From the NCBI GenBank assembly GCA_029237695.1, contig CM055278.1:78141817-78205816 (forward strand): a DNA stretch of 64,000 nt, in the 5' to 3' direction. Made by a program: the position numbers and the translations under genes. Below are positions 1 through 12,462 of the stretch, in pieces. The notes below the pieces were generated by a model. That model saw only the letters and a list, made by a program, of their open reading frames with translations. It ran no database searches and had not been told where the DNA came from. Source of the stretch: Conchocele bisecta (lineage: Eukaryota > Mollusca > Bivalvia > Lucinida > Thyasiridae). The first letter of the stretch is position 1, and every line of letters starts with the position of its first letter.

Positions 1-502
1 TCGCCTCAGATATGTTATCTACAGGTACAATTTGCATACCCAAACCTGTTGATGTTATGTCAAAATTTAGTAAACTGTATATTTTATACCTTTAAACAAA
101 TAATCTCTGATGTAGAACTAATAAATTGCCAAAAATAATAGAACAGGGAAATATTTGTTTCCATGGAAGCCATCTTTTCTCTAGTTGTTGTTCAACGTTA
201 AACATAACAAAATGAAGCTTTCAAATTTACAAGATATACTGGTAGGCCAAAAATCACATTTTTTTCGCAATAATTTTAAACGTTTACATCTCACCGTGAT
301 TTTTCTCACATTAACAAATACGTCGGCTCGCCTTACAAAGAATAACATAAATTTCATTAGTATAGTGGGAGGTAACTGCTGACAATGGGGCCCGAAAAGG
401 GGTAATTAAAAGGCCAATTAAAATACAGGAGGAGACCCATTTTTCCGGACACTAGGATTTTCCGCGATATTTACTTTTTGTTAAGCTAAAACTGCAAAAT
501 TA
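1..502. other. No recognisable gene or repeat
   Basis: AT-rich non-coding sequence. Reading both strands I see no splice-bounded reading frame with protein-like composition and no tandem or inverted repeat. It is presumably upstream intron of the glycogenin gene, since the gene's N-terminal exons are not in the window. Confidence 0.5.
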
Positions 503-1125
503 CAGTGAAAGATACAGGTCATTCTCGTTATCTCGAAATCGAATGGACTGATGAAAATATATCGACATATCCGAACTTCGAGATAATTCGCCAAATTTGT
601 CTCGAAAAAAATATGTGAACAAAATCACTTCAGAAATGCCTCTACTTTATTTCCGGGTTTTCATAAATCGCGGCTTGAGTTTATTCTAAGCTGTTTTCAT
701 AATTAACAGACGATTTACTTATTGCTACAATTCATTTTTCTGTTTAAAGAGATTTTATATCACATTAAGATTAATTATGGTTTTAAGTGCACTGCTTTAA
801 CTGGTCATGCAACTTTAAACGCATTTTAGCGGCGGCGGTGTCTGGTGTCTATAGAAGACGTGTGAAAACTTACCTGAGATAATCGCACTGATTCAGACTT
901 GGCGGCGCCGGGCGCTTAATTTTCTCATCGACATATCAGAATACAAATGTGAAGGAAACATACTATCGGGACTCGATTTCCACTTCGACTAAACCGATAT
1001 ATCGACATATCCGATATCGAATATATGATATATATAGGGAATTCTGCCGGGACCTTGGACGTATATCGAGATAAGCAGGTATATCGAGATAAACGATATC
1101 GAGATAACGAGATTCAGCTGTACTG
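503..1125. mobile_element. MITE with pogo/Tc1-like termini
   Basis: The left end at 503 (CAGTGAAAGATACAGG, preceded by TA) and the right end near 1125, read in reverse complement (CAGTACAGCTGAATC), share a TIR that continues into CTCGTTATCTCGA on both sides. Short CGATATATCGA-type motifs lie inside both ends. There is no transposase frame. CAGT ends next to TA are typical of Tc1/mariner/pogo relatives; the right-hand TA is altered, so the superfamily call is inference. Confidence 0.6.
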
Positions 1126-1893
1126 TTAATTCCTTTATTCTGTATGCTTTGCCTCTTTTCAACACAAGCGCCCGGTCCCGATAATCAAGTTCCACGTCAT
1201 ACAGGTGTCAACAGAAGTTGGCAGGTATGAAAACAGTTCAATTTAATAGTTTTACTAATTTTTCTCCGAATTCTTCACACCTGACAACTGGAAATGACCA
1301 CCTTAATGACCAGGAACAAAAATCTCGTATGAAAATGCAGAATTAAGCGTTTACGAGGGTGTCCTGGAAAATGGGTACGGACGAAAAATGGGTCTCCTAC
1401 CAGTACATGTAGATGTCAGATAAACTCCTTGACACGGTAAAATAACCAATTTATGCATGTGTGTCTTCTTTATTAATAATTTATTGATACAGCTTCGACA
1501 GTTTTATGTCGCTAACATTTCAAACACGCTGGATAACCGATTGCAAAAATCACTCTTCCATGCGTTACATTAAAGAGATGGGGTTAAATTGCTAAAGGTC
1601 ATGGAGCGGGGTAGCAATTTTGTGTCTAAAGACAGCTACATGTATGCCATGGTGCAAGTGCACAATTCATCCAGACCTCAATATCACTGACATAGGTATG
1701 GTTTCCTGTAAATTGCTCATAAAAATACACAAGTTGGGAGCTATTTAGAATCTTCTGAAAGATGATTTTGAAGAACATTCCAACTTGTTTAATTTGGCAG
1801 GAATAAGAATAAACGTATTTTACGCCAATGACCTACATGATGAAAGCTCTGGAACTGCCCTTGTGAGAAAATTGTGTTTGTCTGTTTGCTTAA
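1126..1893. other. Non-coding, nothing assigned
   Basis: AT-rich sequence with no gene-like frame and no clear repeat boundary. The reading frame at 989-1195 on the minus strand is part of the preceding MITE end and is not protein-like. Confidence 0.45.
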
Positions 1894-2172
1894 CCCTTCC
1901 TACGCTGTTGACGGAAATTGCCGTCTGCTGTTTTTCATTTTTGCTTTAATTCTTAACAAATTTTTTTTTCTATTTTACATGTTTATCATCAAAACATGCT
2001 TTGACAGCACTTTAGAATAATTTACAACATACTTTGACAGCACTTTAGAATAATTTCCATTGGAAATGATTCTGAAGTGCTGTCGGTGTAGACCATGTTT
2101 TTATTGAGAAATAAGGCAAGATATAAAGCAACAGCAGACAACAATTGTTGTGTGTAGTAGTCTAATTAAGGG
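1894..2172. mobile_element. piggyBac-like MITE (TTAA-CCCTT...AAGGG-TTAA)
   Basis: The element begins CCCTT directly after TTAA (1890-1893) and ends AAGGG directly before TTAA (2173-2176). Inside are a CGTCTGCTGTT segment near the left end, its counterpart AACAGCAGAC near the right end, and a palindrome around CCATTGGAAATGATTCT. Terminal CCC/GGG with TTAA target duplication is the piggyBac signature. Related copies lie at 6705-6835 (partial), ~10863-11035, 47281-47452 and 61331-61511. Non-coding. Confidence 0.75.
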
Positions 2173-2415
2173 TTAAATATTTAATTCTGTTTCCTCAATG
2201 GTATGTATTTTATGGAAAGCGTCAATTCCTGTTTACGCTGCAGTTCTGGAGAATTGATCCCAAATCTGGCGTACAGACATAGTATTCACCTGTCTGTTTT
2301 CTTAACATTTCCATGGAATAATGTCTCTTACATGGACACGGGTCGTGGGGGAGGTACTTCCCATAGTTCCAGTGTCTGCTGGAATAGTTAGCTGCCAGTC
2401 CTAAACGGCTATACC

Positions 2416-2659
2416 CAGGGCTCCAGATAAGGAATTAGTAATTTTGTAATTCTAATGAAATACCAAGATGTGTTTTCATGGAAAATAAGAAAAAATATGC
2501 TATACCGGGTATTTGTGGTCTGTTTATTGTTTTCCGCAGCGTGATAAAGGTACCACAACATTTTTATTGCTTTTTAATACTCGCTACTTCTGATTTCAAT
2601 TGGGTTTTTGGCAATTTTAATTGGGTTTTTTATTTATACGCAGCTTATCTGGAGCTCTG
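2416..2659. mobile_element. MITE of the CAGAGCTCCAGATAAG family
   Basis: Left TIR CAGGGCTCCAGATAAG and right TIR CTTATCTGGAGCTCTG are inverted copies. The flanks TATACC (left) and TATACG (right) match at five of six bases, in line with the perfect 6-bp target duplications of other copies (6965, 11722, 44211, 50719). The interior carries the family's KpnI-type GGTACC segment and the TTCAATTGGGTTTTTGGCA segment. Non-coding and shorter than other copies, so internally deleted. Confidence 0.8.
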
Positions 2660-3109
2660 TATACGTCTAACACTGTAACAGGGATGGGGCCAACTGTCTC
2701 CGCGAAACTAGCAAAACTTTACAGGACATTCGTTCCGTCTGGTAAACTTGAAATCTTTACCGGACCATTCAAACATTTTCCAGACCGAAAAAAACATTTC
2801 TAAAAATATATTTGATTTTGTATGATATTGAAGAGCCTTTAAGTATATCAGTCATGTAAGTAAGACTAGCTAACGTCATAAAACCAGAAATGGGAATACC
2901 ATAGGAAAAGGTGATTAGTAAGACTAGCTAAAGTTATAAAACCAGACTAAGTCATTGTAGGCGCCAATTATACAAATATAGTTTTCATTGGTTACATTTT
3001 ATCATCATCAGACCTGGGGCCCGTTTCATTAAACTTTGTACGGCTAAAATGTTCGTAAGTGCAATTTTAGGATCATCTGGCTATTTCAATTGATGGATTT
3101 ACATGTACA
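2660..3109. other. Non-coding
   Basis: No gene-like frame. A short direct repeat (GTAAGACTAGCTAA near 2868 and 2928) is the only local structure I see. Confidence 0.4.
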
Positions 3110-3690
3110 TTCTCTAATGATTCTATCATGCTGTGACAAATCCACGATGCTCAGACCCCCGCTAACCCCAAAGTCAAGGTCACAGTCTTATATATATATA
3201 GTGCTTTCATAAACTTCATGTTGGGGGAAATTTGGAAATTTGTTATAATGTCTGTTATGTCCAAACGTTTTGATATTTCACACATGCCTTTCTCTAATGA
3301 TTCTATATCGTGCTTTGACACATCCATGACACTCAGACCCTCGCTAACCCCAAGATCATTCTCTATCGTGCTTTGACAAATCCACGACGCTCAGACCCTC
3401 GCTAACCCCAAGGTCAAGGTCACAGTCTTAGTGTTTTCATAAACTTAATGTTGGGGGGGGGGGGAATTTGTTATAATTTCTGTTTCACTTTCACTGCTCT
3501 TCTTGATATTTTACGCAGCCCTTCCTCTAATGGTACTCTATCATGTCATGCCAAAGCCACGACCCTCAGACTCGCGCTAACCCCAAGGTCAAGGTCACAA
3601 TATTTGTGCTTTTGAAAACTTAACATTGGGGGTAAATTTGTTATAATTTCCTTTAACAAAGCTTCTTGGTATTTGTTAAACTAAAGCACC
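3110..3690 (+). repeat. Core repeats with GTCAAGGTCA box, 3 units
   Basis: Three diverged tandem units of roughly 120-170 bp share a TGACAAATCCACGA segment, then CGCTAACCCCAAGGTCAAGG, then TTAGTG...CATAAACTT. They are homologous to the cores at 7920-9560, 15600-15860 and 54185-55160. A poly-G run lies near 3454. I interpret them as the core of a pearl/MINE (non-autonomous Helitron-like) element. Confidence 0.7.
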
Positions 3691-3725
3691 ACCAGGCGCA
3701 CTTCATTGTCTTCTGACAACTCTTG

Positions 3726-4445
3726 TTAATTTTCGCAGTCTGTATCCATGCAATATATTTTAAAAGTTCTACTTGACGGATCATAACCAATTTCGTTAGA
3801 CATGTTCATCACGGCAAGACAAAGAATCCCGATGATTTTGAAAAGTTGTGGATGACTTATCTCCCCTTGATAGTGGAGGGGGCATAACAATGTTTCAATA
3901 GCCCGATGGCCACCAGTACAAGCCCTGATCAGGCTGTGTGGATGGTCTGGCTGAATTTGCACTTATGAACATTTTAGTAGTACAAAGTTTAGTGAAAGGG
4001 GCCCCAGTACTATGGTACATCCTACTTTCTCCTCTGGAGGCCCACATAGTATAGGCAGATAACATTACATTCCTGTTGCATTATTTAGTGAAATAACACA
4101 TGCGGATGCCTGCAGCATTGGGCCGCTGAACCAATTCCCTCTATAAATATAGCCTATGAGCATGTCACATAACAATGAGCAGCTTTTGATATTGTATTAC
4201 AATATTCTATATAATTGCATTGTGTTTTGTTGTGGCGTTCTCCGTCCGTCCATCCGTAAACTTTAGTCTGTACATCAAACTAGTCGTACAGTTTTCCACT
4301 GATCCAAGTTTATACTTCAAGTGCCTCCGCATGATATCCTTACAGAATTATCCCATTTTAACCAAATTCGATATACATGTTTATCACGGCAAGATGAAGA
4401 AGCCTATTGATTTTGAAAAAGTTCGGATGACATCTCCCCTTGGCG
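3726..4445 (+). repeat. Diverged repeats containing TTTATCACGGCAAGATGAAG
   Basis: Segments at about 3730-3890 and 4230-4445 share the order: response-like GGATCATAACC or CCGATC...AACC, then TACATGTTTATCACGGCAAGA, then GATTTTGAAAA, then ATCTCCCCTTG. The same family occurs twice more at 5345-5640. No coding potential; the reading frames here are repeat translations. The 3891-4220 stretch between has nothing I recognise. Confidence 0.55.
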
Positions 4446-5344
4446 GCTATTTTTGTCGCGCCTGTCGTCGTCCGCGTCGTCCGTTTTTTTGTAAGGCAAA
4501 TGTGTTACAGTTATTATTTTTCACAATATCTCTTTAACCCCTTGCCAGACTCTCATAATATTTCACATCAATTTTATATAGGGATGATGCTTCATTACGC
4601 ACACCCCCACATCCAAATTCTCAAGTATTTGTTTTTTCACAATATCTCTTTAACCCCTTGCACACTTTGATAATATTTCACGTAAATGTTTGTCTAGGGA
4701 TGATGCTTCATTACGCACACCCCCACATCCAAATTCTCAAGGTCAAGGTCATTTATTTACTTTTAATGTTCACCGGTTTTGTAACAGAAATGCTTTAAAG
4801 TTATTGTTTTTTCACAATGTCTCTTTAACCCCTTGCCAGACTTTGATAATATTTCACATCAATGTTTGTCTAGGGATGATGCTTCATTACGCACACCTCC
4901 ACATCCAAATTCTGAAGGTCAAGGTCATTTATTTACTTGTAATGTTCACTGGTTTTGTAACAGAAATGCGTTAAAGTTGTTGTTTTTTTCACAATATCTC
5001 TTTAACCCCTTGCCAGACTTTGATATTATTTCACATCAATGTTTGTCTAGGGATGATGCTTCAATACGCACACCCCCACATCCAAATTCTCAAGGTCAAG
5101 GTCATTTATTTACTTTTAATGTTCACCGGCTTTGTAACAGAAATGCATTAAAGTTATTGTTTTTTCACAATATTTCTTTAACCCCTTGCCACACTTTGAT
5201 GATATTTCACATCAATGTTTGTCTAGGGTTGATGCTTCATTATGCACACCCCCACATCCAAATTCTCAAGGTCAAGGTCATTTATTTACTTGTAATGTTC
5301 ACAGTCAAATGCCTCGGCAGGCGCGATACCGCTTCCGTGGCGGA
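4446..5344 (+). repeat. 176-bp tandem repeat, about 5 units
   Basis: The marker TGTCTAGGG occurs at 4691, 4867, 5044 and 5220, giving a regular 176-177 bp period; a shorter first unit starts near 4560. Each unit has TTTTCACAATATCTCTTTAA, GATGATGCTTCATTACGCAC and a CTCAAGGTCAAGGTCATTTA box. It resembles the core of the other Helitron-like arrays in this window. Long frames here (e.g. 4833-5414) simply translate the repeat. Confidence 0.85.
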
Positions 5345-5660
5345 ATTCTTGTTATTTTTCACACTCTGTATCTTTGTCCACGCGATAACTCAAGTTTTAC
5401 TTCACCGATCGTAACCAAATTCGGTATACATGTTTATCACGGCAAGATGAAGAAGCCTATTTATTTTCAAACATTTCCAATTACTTATCTCCCCTTGGCG
5501 ACCATTTTTATTTTTCGCACTCTGTATCCTTGTCCACGCAATTACTCAAGTTCTACTTCACCGATCGTAACCAAATTCGGTATACATGTTTATCACGGCA
5601 AGATGAAGAAGCCTATTGATTTTCAGTGAGTTATCTCCCCTTGTTGACTGGCCTTGCCTC
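5345..5660 (+). repeat. Helitron-like terminus followed by two 150-170 bp units
   Basis: The preceding array runs into a CCGC...GCGG hairpin and CTTG-TT at 5348-5353, a terminus shared by other elements in this window. Two copies of a unit with CACTCTGTATC, TCCACGC, TACTTCACCGATCGTAACC and TTTATCACGGCAAGATGAAG follow. Non-coding. Confidence 0.55.
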
Positions 5661-6704
5661 GACGGGCGTATATTGTGACCTTCGGAACTCTTCTTTCAGT
5701 TAAATTCTGGAAGATACGAATTGAGACATTTTGTGTGTATGAATACAGCAGCTATTATCTTTAGGTCTCACGAGACAGTACTGACCCTGCAAGTTACACC
5801 AGCGGCAGTGTGTTTTACAAAGTTAACTTACCCCATACACCGATCGGTTTTTGTGGAGATAACATATTTCAGTACTTTCAGTTCTTTGATTTGACTCTGA
5901 AATTCCTATTTTTGGTTCGCACAGCGAACTAGTTATACGTTTTACCACCGATCCAATTCATACTTTACATACCTGACCACCATCAAGTGCTGCAGTATGT
6001 AATGCAAAAACTCCACCTCAAATCCTTAAGAAATTATCTCCCAGAATAGTTGGACACTTGACATTTGGTATGTGGATTCCTTATTGTGTGCAGATGCGCA
6101 AAGTGAATTTTGACTTTTGAAATGACCCCTAGGTCATGGATTATCTCCCCCTTATGATTTCCGCAATTTTGCCTCGTAAGAAGTAAAACTGTTTGTCCAT
6201 AATAGCTTGAGACCTATCTCTCCATTTCGGACTGCAATTTGGAAAAGTGGGTATATTGCGATTCAGCGCCAGCTAATTTTTATGCCCCACCACGATAGTG
6301 GCATTTAGTGTTACCCTAGTCCCGTCTATCCAAAATGTTACTACATGTACTTCTATGAATCAGTGCTGGTACGGTTTAACTGTTAACCCACATTCCTGCT
6401 GTAGTCTGCATGCCAGATTGGTGCTGGTTTCAAATAACACAAGCTGACTTTCCCACCCACTCAATGGCGCAATGTCGGGATATGTATGTATATTGTGTAT
6501 GTATGTGCGTGCGCTCGTGTGTACTACGTTAGTAACACCTTTCATTTTTCAATAACTTATGAACCGCTTCACCGGTTTTGATAATATTTGGCCACAATGT
6601 GTGTCTAGGGATGGTGCTTTGTTTTGCATATGACTCACATCTGGTGCCCAACTTTAAAAAGGACATTATTATTGACTATCTGTTCATCTGTATCTACATA
6701 CAAC
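5661..6704. other. Non-coding, nothing assigned
   Basis: No convincing frame or repeat boundary. A GATAATATTTGGCCACAATGTG segment near 6580 recurs near 10107, so pieces of an older repeat are probably present. Confidence 0.4.
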
Positions 6705-6835
6705 ATGCTTTGATAAATACTTCCATTGGAAATGATTCTGAAGTGCTGTCCAACCATGTTTTTATTGAGAAAAAAGGCAAGATATAAAAGCAACAGCAGA
6801 CGACAATTTTTGCGTGTAGCGGTCTAAGGGCTAAC
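6705..6835. mobile_element. Partial piggyBac-like MITE
   Basis: Right half of the TTAA-CCCTT family: CCATTGGAAATGATTCTGAA, CCATGTTTTTATTGAG and AACAGCAGACGACAATTT match 2045-2150 in the same order. The left end and a clean terminal TTAA are absent. Confidence 0.6.
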
Positions 6836-6964
6836 CTCGGGCTGAACTCACAGCCACTACACGGTCGCTAAACCATAATATTAGCAGAGAATGAAACGGA
6901 CTAACCTTTCTCAATAAGTTTGTTTTTGTCTTGCCAACATAACGCCACAGTTCACAACTATTCT

Positions 6965-7302
6965 CAGGGCTCCAGATAAGGAATTAGTAATTGAGTATTT
7001 TCACTCCATCATTTCTGAAACAATTGGGTAAAATGAAATCACACTACTGTTTACACATCAACAGACAGCAATTATTGAATAGTTTGCTTCGAAATGAAAA
7101 CCTGTCTTGGCATTTCATTGTGTTTTCATGGAAAATAAGAAAAATATGCTATATTTGTGATCTGTTTATTTTTTTCTGCAGCATGATAAAGGTACCACAA
7201 AATTGTTATTGCTTTCTGATACTCGCTACTTCTGATTTCATTTGGGTTTTTGGCAATTTTAATTGGGTATTTAAGCAAATACGCAGCTTATCTGGAGCAC
7301 TG
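6965..7302. mobile_element. MITE of the CAGAGCTCCAGATAAG family, perfect TSD
   Basis: Begins CAGGGCTCCAGATAAG and ends CTTATCTGGAGCACTG, flanked on both sides by TATTCT (6959-6964 and 7303-7308), a perfect 6-bp target duplication. The interior is the standard family body (CATTTCATTGTGTTTTCATG, GGTACC, CTCGCTACTTCTGATTTCA). Non-coding. Confidence 0.9.
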
Positions 7303-7792
7303 TATTCTGCAAGAATGAAATTAACTCCACATTTCGCAATTGTTTTATGTAAGAATGTAATGAAACTGGCTACATTTTCACAAAACATACCCTGCCATGT
7401 TGGCCTGCATAACCTGTGATTAGCCGGTGCACTTCGCTCACACTGATAAAGGCCTATGTGGCATACACTTCGTCTCATAACCGTCTCATAACCGTCTTTA
7501 CTACCGTTAGTGAAAACATTGGCGGTTACATAGCTACAACCGAATAGTGTTGTCTACTGATTATGACAACAAAATTTAATTCATCATTTTAAGGGTTAAA
7601 CTGTGTATAACATTAGGATCAGAACTTGCGCTGGTGAGCATTGGCCTCGGGACAGCTTAACTCGGCCCGAGTTAATAGAACTTTATTTGCAGACAATCTG
7701 CAGACGGAATAAATGGTTTCTGGCTTCCCCCAATCTTTATAACCATATTAACTCAACTGTAGCAGATGTGACATAAACATGGTTGCAGTTAT
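7303..7792. other. Non-coding
   Basis: No gene-like frame. A short duplicated GTCTCATAACC near 7470-7490 is the only feature noted. Confidence 0.4.
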
Positions 7793-9742
7793 ATGGCAGC
7801 TCCAGTGATGTTTCGGTTATTATACGAGTTGTGGGGGGTTTCTGGAGTCAGGTTGTGCGTCCGTGCGTCGTGCGTCCGTGCGTCCGTAAACTTCAAATCA
7901 GAGAAATATTGTTATAACTTCTATTTCCTTCATCTAAAATGCTTAATATTTCACACATGCATTGCTGTAAGGCTCTACTACCATGCTGTGCCAAATCCAC
8001 GACCGTCCAACCCCCCCAAGGTTAAGGTCAAATACATGGTCTCTTTACAAAACTTAACATCAGAGAAATATGTTATAACGTCATCTAAAATTCTTAATAT
8101 TTCATGCATGCATTCCTCTAAGGCTCTACTATCATGCTGTGACATATCCCTGCTGATCCCAAGGTCAAGATCACATACTTAGTCTCTTTTCAAAACTTAA
8201 CATCAGAGAAATCGGTTATAACTTCTATTTCCTTGCTCGGATCTGCTTCACATTCACGTTCGTGCCGCCGCCGCTAAGTCCATTTTACATATTTAGGGGT
8301 ACCTGGGCCCACGCGGGGGGTATTCCGTAAGCCTCGCTTACTGACCAATCTAGTTAAATATAACCTACAGTTGTGGGTGGGGCTGGGTGGGGAATGGAGT
8401 CAGGTTGTCCGTTCGTCAATAAACTTAACCTTCATCAAAAATTCTTAATATTTCAAGCATGCATTACTCTAAGGCTCTACTATCAGGCTGTGATTTGCAA
8501 CAATCGTCCCAACTCCCGCTGATCCCAAGGTCAAGGTCACATTCTTAGTCTCGTTGCAAAAGTTAACATCGGAGAAATCGGTTACAACTTCTATTTCCTT
8601 CATCAAAAATTCTTAATATTTCATGCATGCATTCCTCTAAGGTTCTATTATCATGCTGTGACAAATGCACGACCGTCCAACCCCTGCTGATACCAAGGTC
8701 AAGGTCACATACTTAGTCTCTTTACAAAACTTAACATCAGAGAAATATGTTATAACGTCATCTAAAATTCTTAATATTTCATGCATGCATTCCTCTAAGG
8801 CTCTACTATCATGCTGTGACATATCCCTGCTGATCCCAAGGTCAAGATCACATACTTAGTCTCTTTTCAAAACTTAACATCAGAGAAATCGGTTATAACT
8901 TCTATTTCCTTGCTCGGATCTGCTTCACATTCACGTTCGTGCCGCCGCCGCTAAGTCCATTTTACATATTTAGGGGTACCTGGGCCCACGCGGGGGATAT
9001 TCCGTAAGCCTCGCTTACTGACCAATCTAGTTAAATATAACCTACAGTTGTGGGTGGGGCTGGGTGGGGAATGGAGTCAGGTTGTCCGTTCGTCAATAAA
9101 CTTAACCTTCATCAAAAATTCTTAATATTTCAAGCATGCATTACTCTAAGGCTCTACTATCAGGCTGTGATTTGCAACAATCGTCCCAACTCCCGCTGAT
9201 CCTAAGGTCAAGGTCACATTCTTAGTCTCGTTGCAAAAGTTAACATCGGAGAAATCGGTTACAACTTCTATTTCCTTCATCAAAAATTCTTAATATTTCA
9301 TGCATGCATTCCTCTAAGGTTCTATTATCATGCTGTGACAAATCCACGACCGTCCAACCCCTGCTGATACCAAGGTGAAGGTCACATACTTAGTCTCTTT
9401 ACAAAACTTAACATCAGAGAAATTGGTTATAACTTCTATTTCCTTCATCGAAAATTCTTAATACTTCATGCATACATTCCTCTAAGGGTCTACTATCATG
9501 CTGTGACAAATCCACTACCGTTCAACCCCTGCTGATCGCAAGGTCAATGTCACTTACTTCGTTCCACAATAAACCACAGTTATACTTGCAAAAAAAAACA
9601 CATGAACATTTTGGCATCTGATAACGATGACATCTATGACCACTACTTTTCATATGTTAGGCCCACAGAAAAAACCTACATATTTAGGGGCACCTGCCCA
9701 CGTGGGGGGTATTCTGTAAGCCTCGCTTACTGACAAATCTAG
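7793..9742 (+). mobile_element. Head-to-tail Helitron-like elements with core repeats
   Basis: The left head (GTTGTGGGGGGTTTCTGGAG, then GCGTCCGTGCGTCCG) is followed by ~150-bp core units with TGACAAATCCACGACCGTCC and CAAGGTCAAGGTCACATACT. It ends with hairpin GTAAGCCTCGCTTAC, an 8-nt spacer and CTAG followed by TT. This terminus occurs three times (CTAG at 8350, 9027 and 9739). After the first two a fresh head (GTGGGTGGGGCTGGGTGGGG, then GTTGTCCGTTCGTC) starts at once. Head-to-tail copies, a 3' hairpin and a CTAG|T end are Helitron-type properties. No Rep/helicase frame, so non-autonomous. Confidence 0.75.
8041..9394 (+). repeat. Tandem duplication of 677 bp within the Helitron-like array
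   Basis: 8041-8717 and 8718-9394 are almost identical and in the same orientation (offset exactly 677 at CTCTTTACAAAACTTAACAT). Each unit includes one 3' terminus and one 5' head, so the period equals one shortened element. The third start at 9395 diverges. Confidence 0.9.
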
Positions 9743-10267
9743 TTTGATACCGAAATGGTGTTGTTCTTGGTTTAGGTGCTGCAAATACATCAACCAAAAT
9801 CACGATTCTAACTTTAGACCACATGAATGCACCTACGATTGCACAAGCCAGATGTTACAACATTTCAAACGTACAAGATGTTGGTACAAACAAGTCTCGT
9901 CATTTACCTTACAAATTTACAGTTGATTGAGTTACCGAGTTATCAGAGCCTTATGTCTGAAACCGTCTACCCAATAACCTTGCTCTTCATGCCCTTGGTG
10001 TATGTGGGAAAATGGGGCTTATTGGTGGTATGCCTCACCACGACAAAATTGGGCTTATTATTCCCTCGCCGCAAGAGGGGATATAACTTTATCCCCTCAT
10101 CAATTTTGATAATATTTGGCCACAATGTGTTTCTAAGGATAGTGCTTTGTTTTGTATACAACCCACATCCGACCGCCCAAGGTTAAGGTCACTGAGGACT
10201 TATGTTCACCTTGTTTGTAAGGCAAATGAGTTACATTACGAATGATTAACAAATTAGTCAACAGTGT
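9743..10267. other. Non-coding
   Basis: No supported gene. A GATAATATTTGGCCACAATGTG segment repeats sequence near 6580, and CCGCCCAAGGTTAAGGTCACT near 10170 is a degenerate core-repeat end. Confidence 0.4.
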
Positions 10268-10642
10268 CAGAGCTACAGATAAGCTGTGTATTTACTTAAA
10301 TACCCCATTAAAATTGCCAAAAACCCAATTGAAATCAGAAGTAGCGAGTATCAAAAAGTAATCCAAATGTTATGGTACCTTTATCAAAAACAAATACAGC
10401 ATATTTTTTCTTATTTTCTAAGAAAACGCATCTTGGTATTTCATTAGAATTCCAAGGAGACAATTCTAATGAAATGCCAATACTTGTTTTCATTTCGAAG
10501 CAAACTATTCAATAATTGCTGTCTGTTGATGTGTTAACAGTAGTGTGATTTTATTTAGCCAATTCAAATTTTGAAATACCCAATTGCTTCAGAAATAATG
10601 GAGTGACAATACTCAATTACTAATTCCTTATCTGGAGCCCTG
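10268..10642. mobile_element. MITE of the CAGAGCTCCAGATAAG family, inverted
   Basis: CAGAGCTACAGATAAGC at the left and CTTATCTGGAGCCCTG at the right. The body is in the opposite orientation to the 6965 copy. It contains an inner palindrome AATTCCAAGGAGACAATTCT. Flanks share AGTGT, so the 6-bp target duplication is slightly decayed. Confidence 0.8.
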
Positions 10643-11721
10643 AGTGTAATCCCGGTCAGACTGTGCAGTTGTGTGGTCTGTGTATACACTGATCACAGTG
10701 GTTACATGACTCGTTGTCTCATGATCACTTGCTTGTGACAGCTTTCTGCACGAATAACATCAACGAAGGATTTACTTCAACTTTTGACGTTCACAAGTAG
10801 GATTGGTAATAGAATGTCAATACTATGTATTATATTGATAGACTTGGCCATATATAAGGCCATGAACCCTTAGAATACGAGAAACGTCAATTCCAATTTC
10901 CGTCTGCTGTTGGTTTATATTTTGTTTTCTTTCTCAATAAAAACATGGTTTGGCAGCATTTAACGTCTAAAGTGTTGTCAAAACATATTTTTGATAAAGA
11001 AAATGGAAAAAATAAAAGTAAATAGCGACGACATGATTTAGGTTGATGTAGCTCATGTGGCTGATAAATGTGGTTTATGGAATTTGCAACCAGTGTAGAT
11101 CCAGATCAGCATGTGCATCCGGTCTGTCCGATCTGAATCTGCACATTCCCAGGGCCTGAAAATAGCAGCTTTTACCAGTAGGTCTGGGTCTGAGAGGATA
11201 TTCGTAAGAAAAACGGTAGAAATGATGTGTTCCGTTTCATACTAAATGACTCGTCACACCATGTGTAAATACTTGAATATGTCACCAAAAATTATCTTAT
11301 AAGACGATAATCAGAACGGATTTAGCATCGCCACTGATGATGATCTCAATTTCAATTTTATCACAGATCCGGTGGACATTTTGCTTGTAAAATACAAAGG
11401 TCTGACATTAAAATTTGCAGGTCCAGGAACAAGCAATATACAGGGTGGCCAAACAAAATATTGTGTCACTTTTTATAACCAGAAATAATTCTTCAATGTT
11501 CATAAATTTTGACAAACATATTGGTTATTACATTTGGCATTTAGACATTATATTTATTATATTGAAACCGCATGCATTCTGTTTGTTTTGACGATTATGA
11601 CATCATTGGGTCAAAATAAATAAATAAATAGTATGTAACGGTGTCATACCACTGCAAACTGGTACTAAACCACTTTCCAAAAGTTTCCAAAAACACGGTA
11701 CAGCATTATTGAACATTGAGT

Positions 11722-12098
11722 CAGAGCTCCAGATAAGGAATTAGTAATTGAGTATTTTCACTCCCATCATATCTGAAGCAATTGGGTATTTCAATATTTT
11801 AATTGGGTAAAATAAAATCACCTACTGTTTACACATCAACAGACAGCAATTATTGAATAGTTTGCGTCCAAATAAAAACATGTCTTGGCATTTCATTAGA
11901 ATGAAATACCAAGATGTGTTTTCATGGTTAATAAGAAAAATATGCTATGTTTGTGGTCTGTTTATTGTTTTGTACAGCATGATAAAGGTACCACAAAATT
12001 GTTATTGCTTTTTGATACTCGCTACTTCTGATTTCAATTGGGTTTTCGTCAAGTTTAATTGGGTATTTAAGCAAATACGCAGCTTATCTGGAGCTCTG
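11722..12098. mobile_element. MITE of the CAGAGCTCCAGATAAG family, perfect TSD
   Basis: CAGAGCTCCAGATAAG...CTTATCTGGAGCTCTG with TTGAGT on both sides (11716-11721 and 12099-12104). A duplicate made by the 2.18-kb tandem duplication lies at 13905-14281 with the same flanks. Confidence 0.9.
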
Positions 12099-12462
12099 TT
12101 GAGTAATAAAATACAATTACATTCAAACCCTCACCATTTACATTAGGCAAGTTTGCCTCAAAAAAAAATTCAAATTCCTGTCCCCAGTTTCACTTTGAAC
12201 ATTCAGTTACCCAGTTGTGCGCATGTAGGATGTTTGTTGTTGACATTTAAGAGGTTATCTGGGTAATATTTGCTGTAATGGTACATCTAACTAATATTAT
12301 TTTATCCCGTCAACACAATGCGTACGTGCCGTGAAACACGGTGCCGTGAAACGTTTTTGATATCCTGTCAATACGACCTACTCCCTGCGTATGAATATGT
12401 GCGGCGACTGGGGTTATATTTTTGCATTTTACAGCCATTTGTAGGTGTTGGCGGGATAAATA

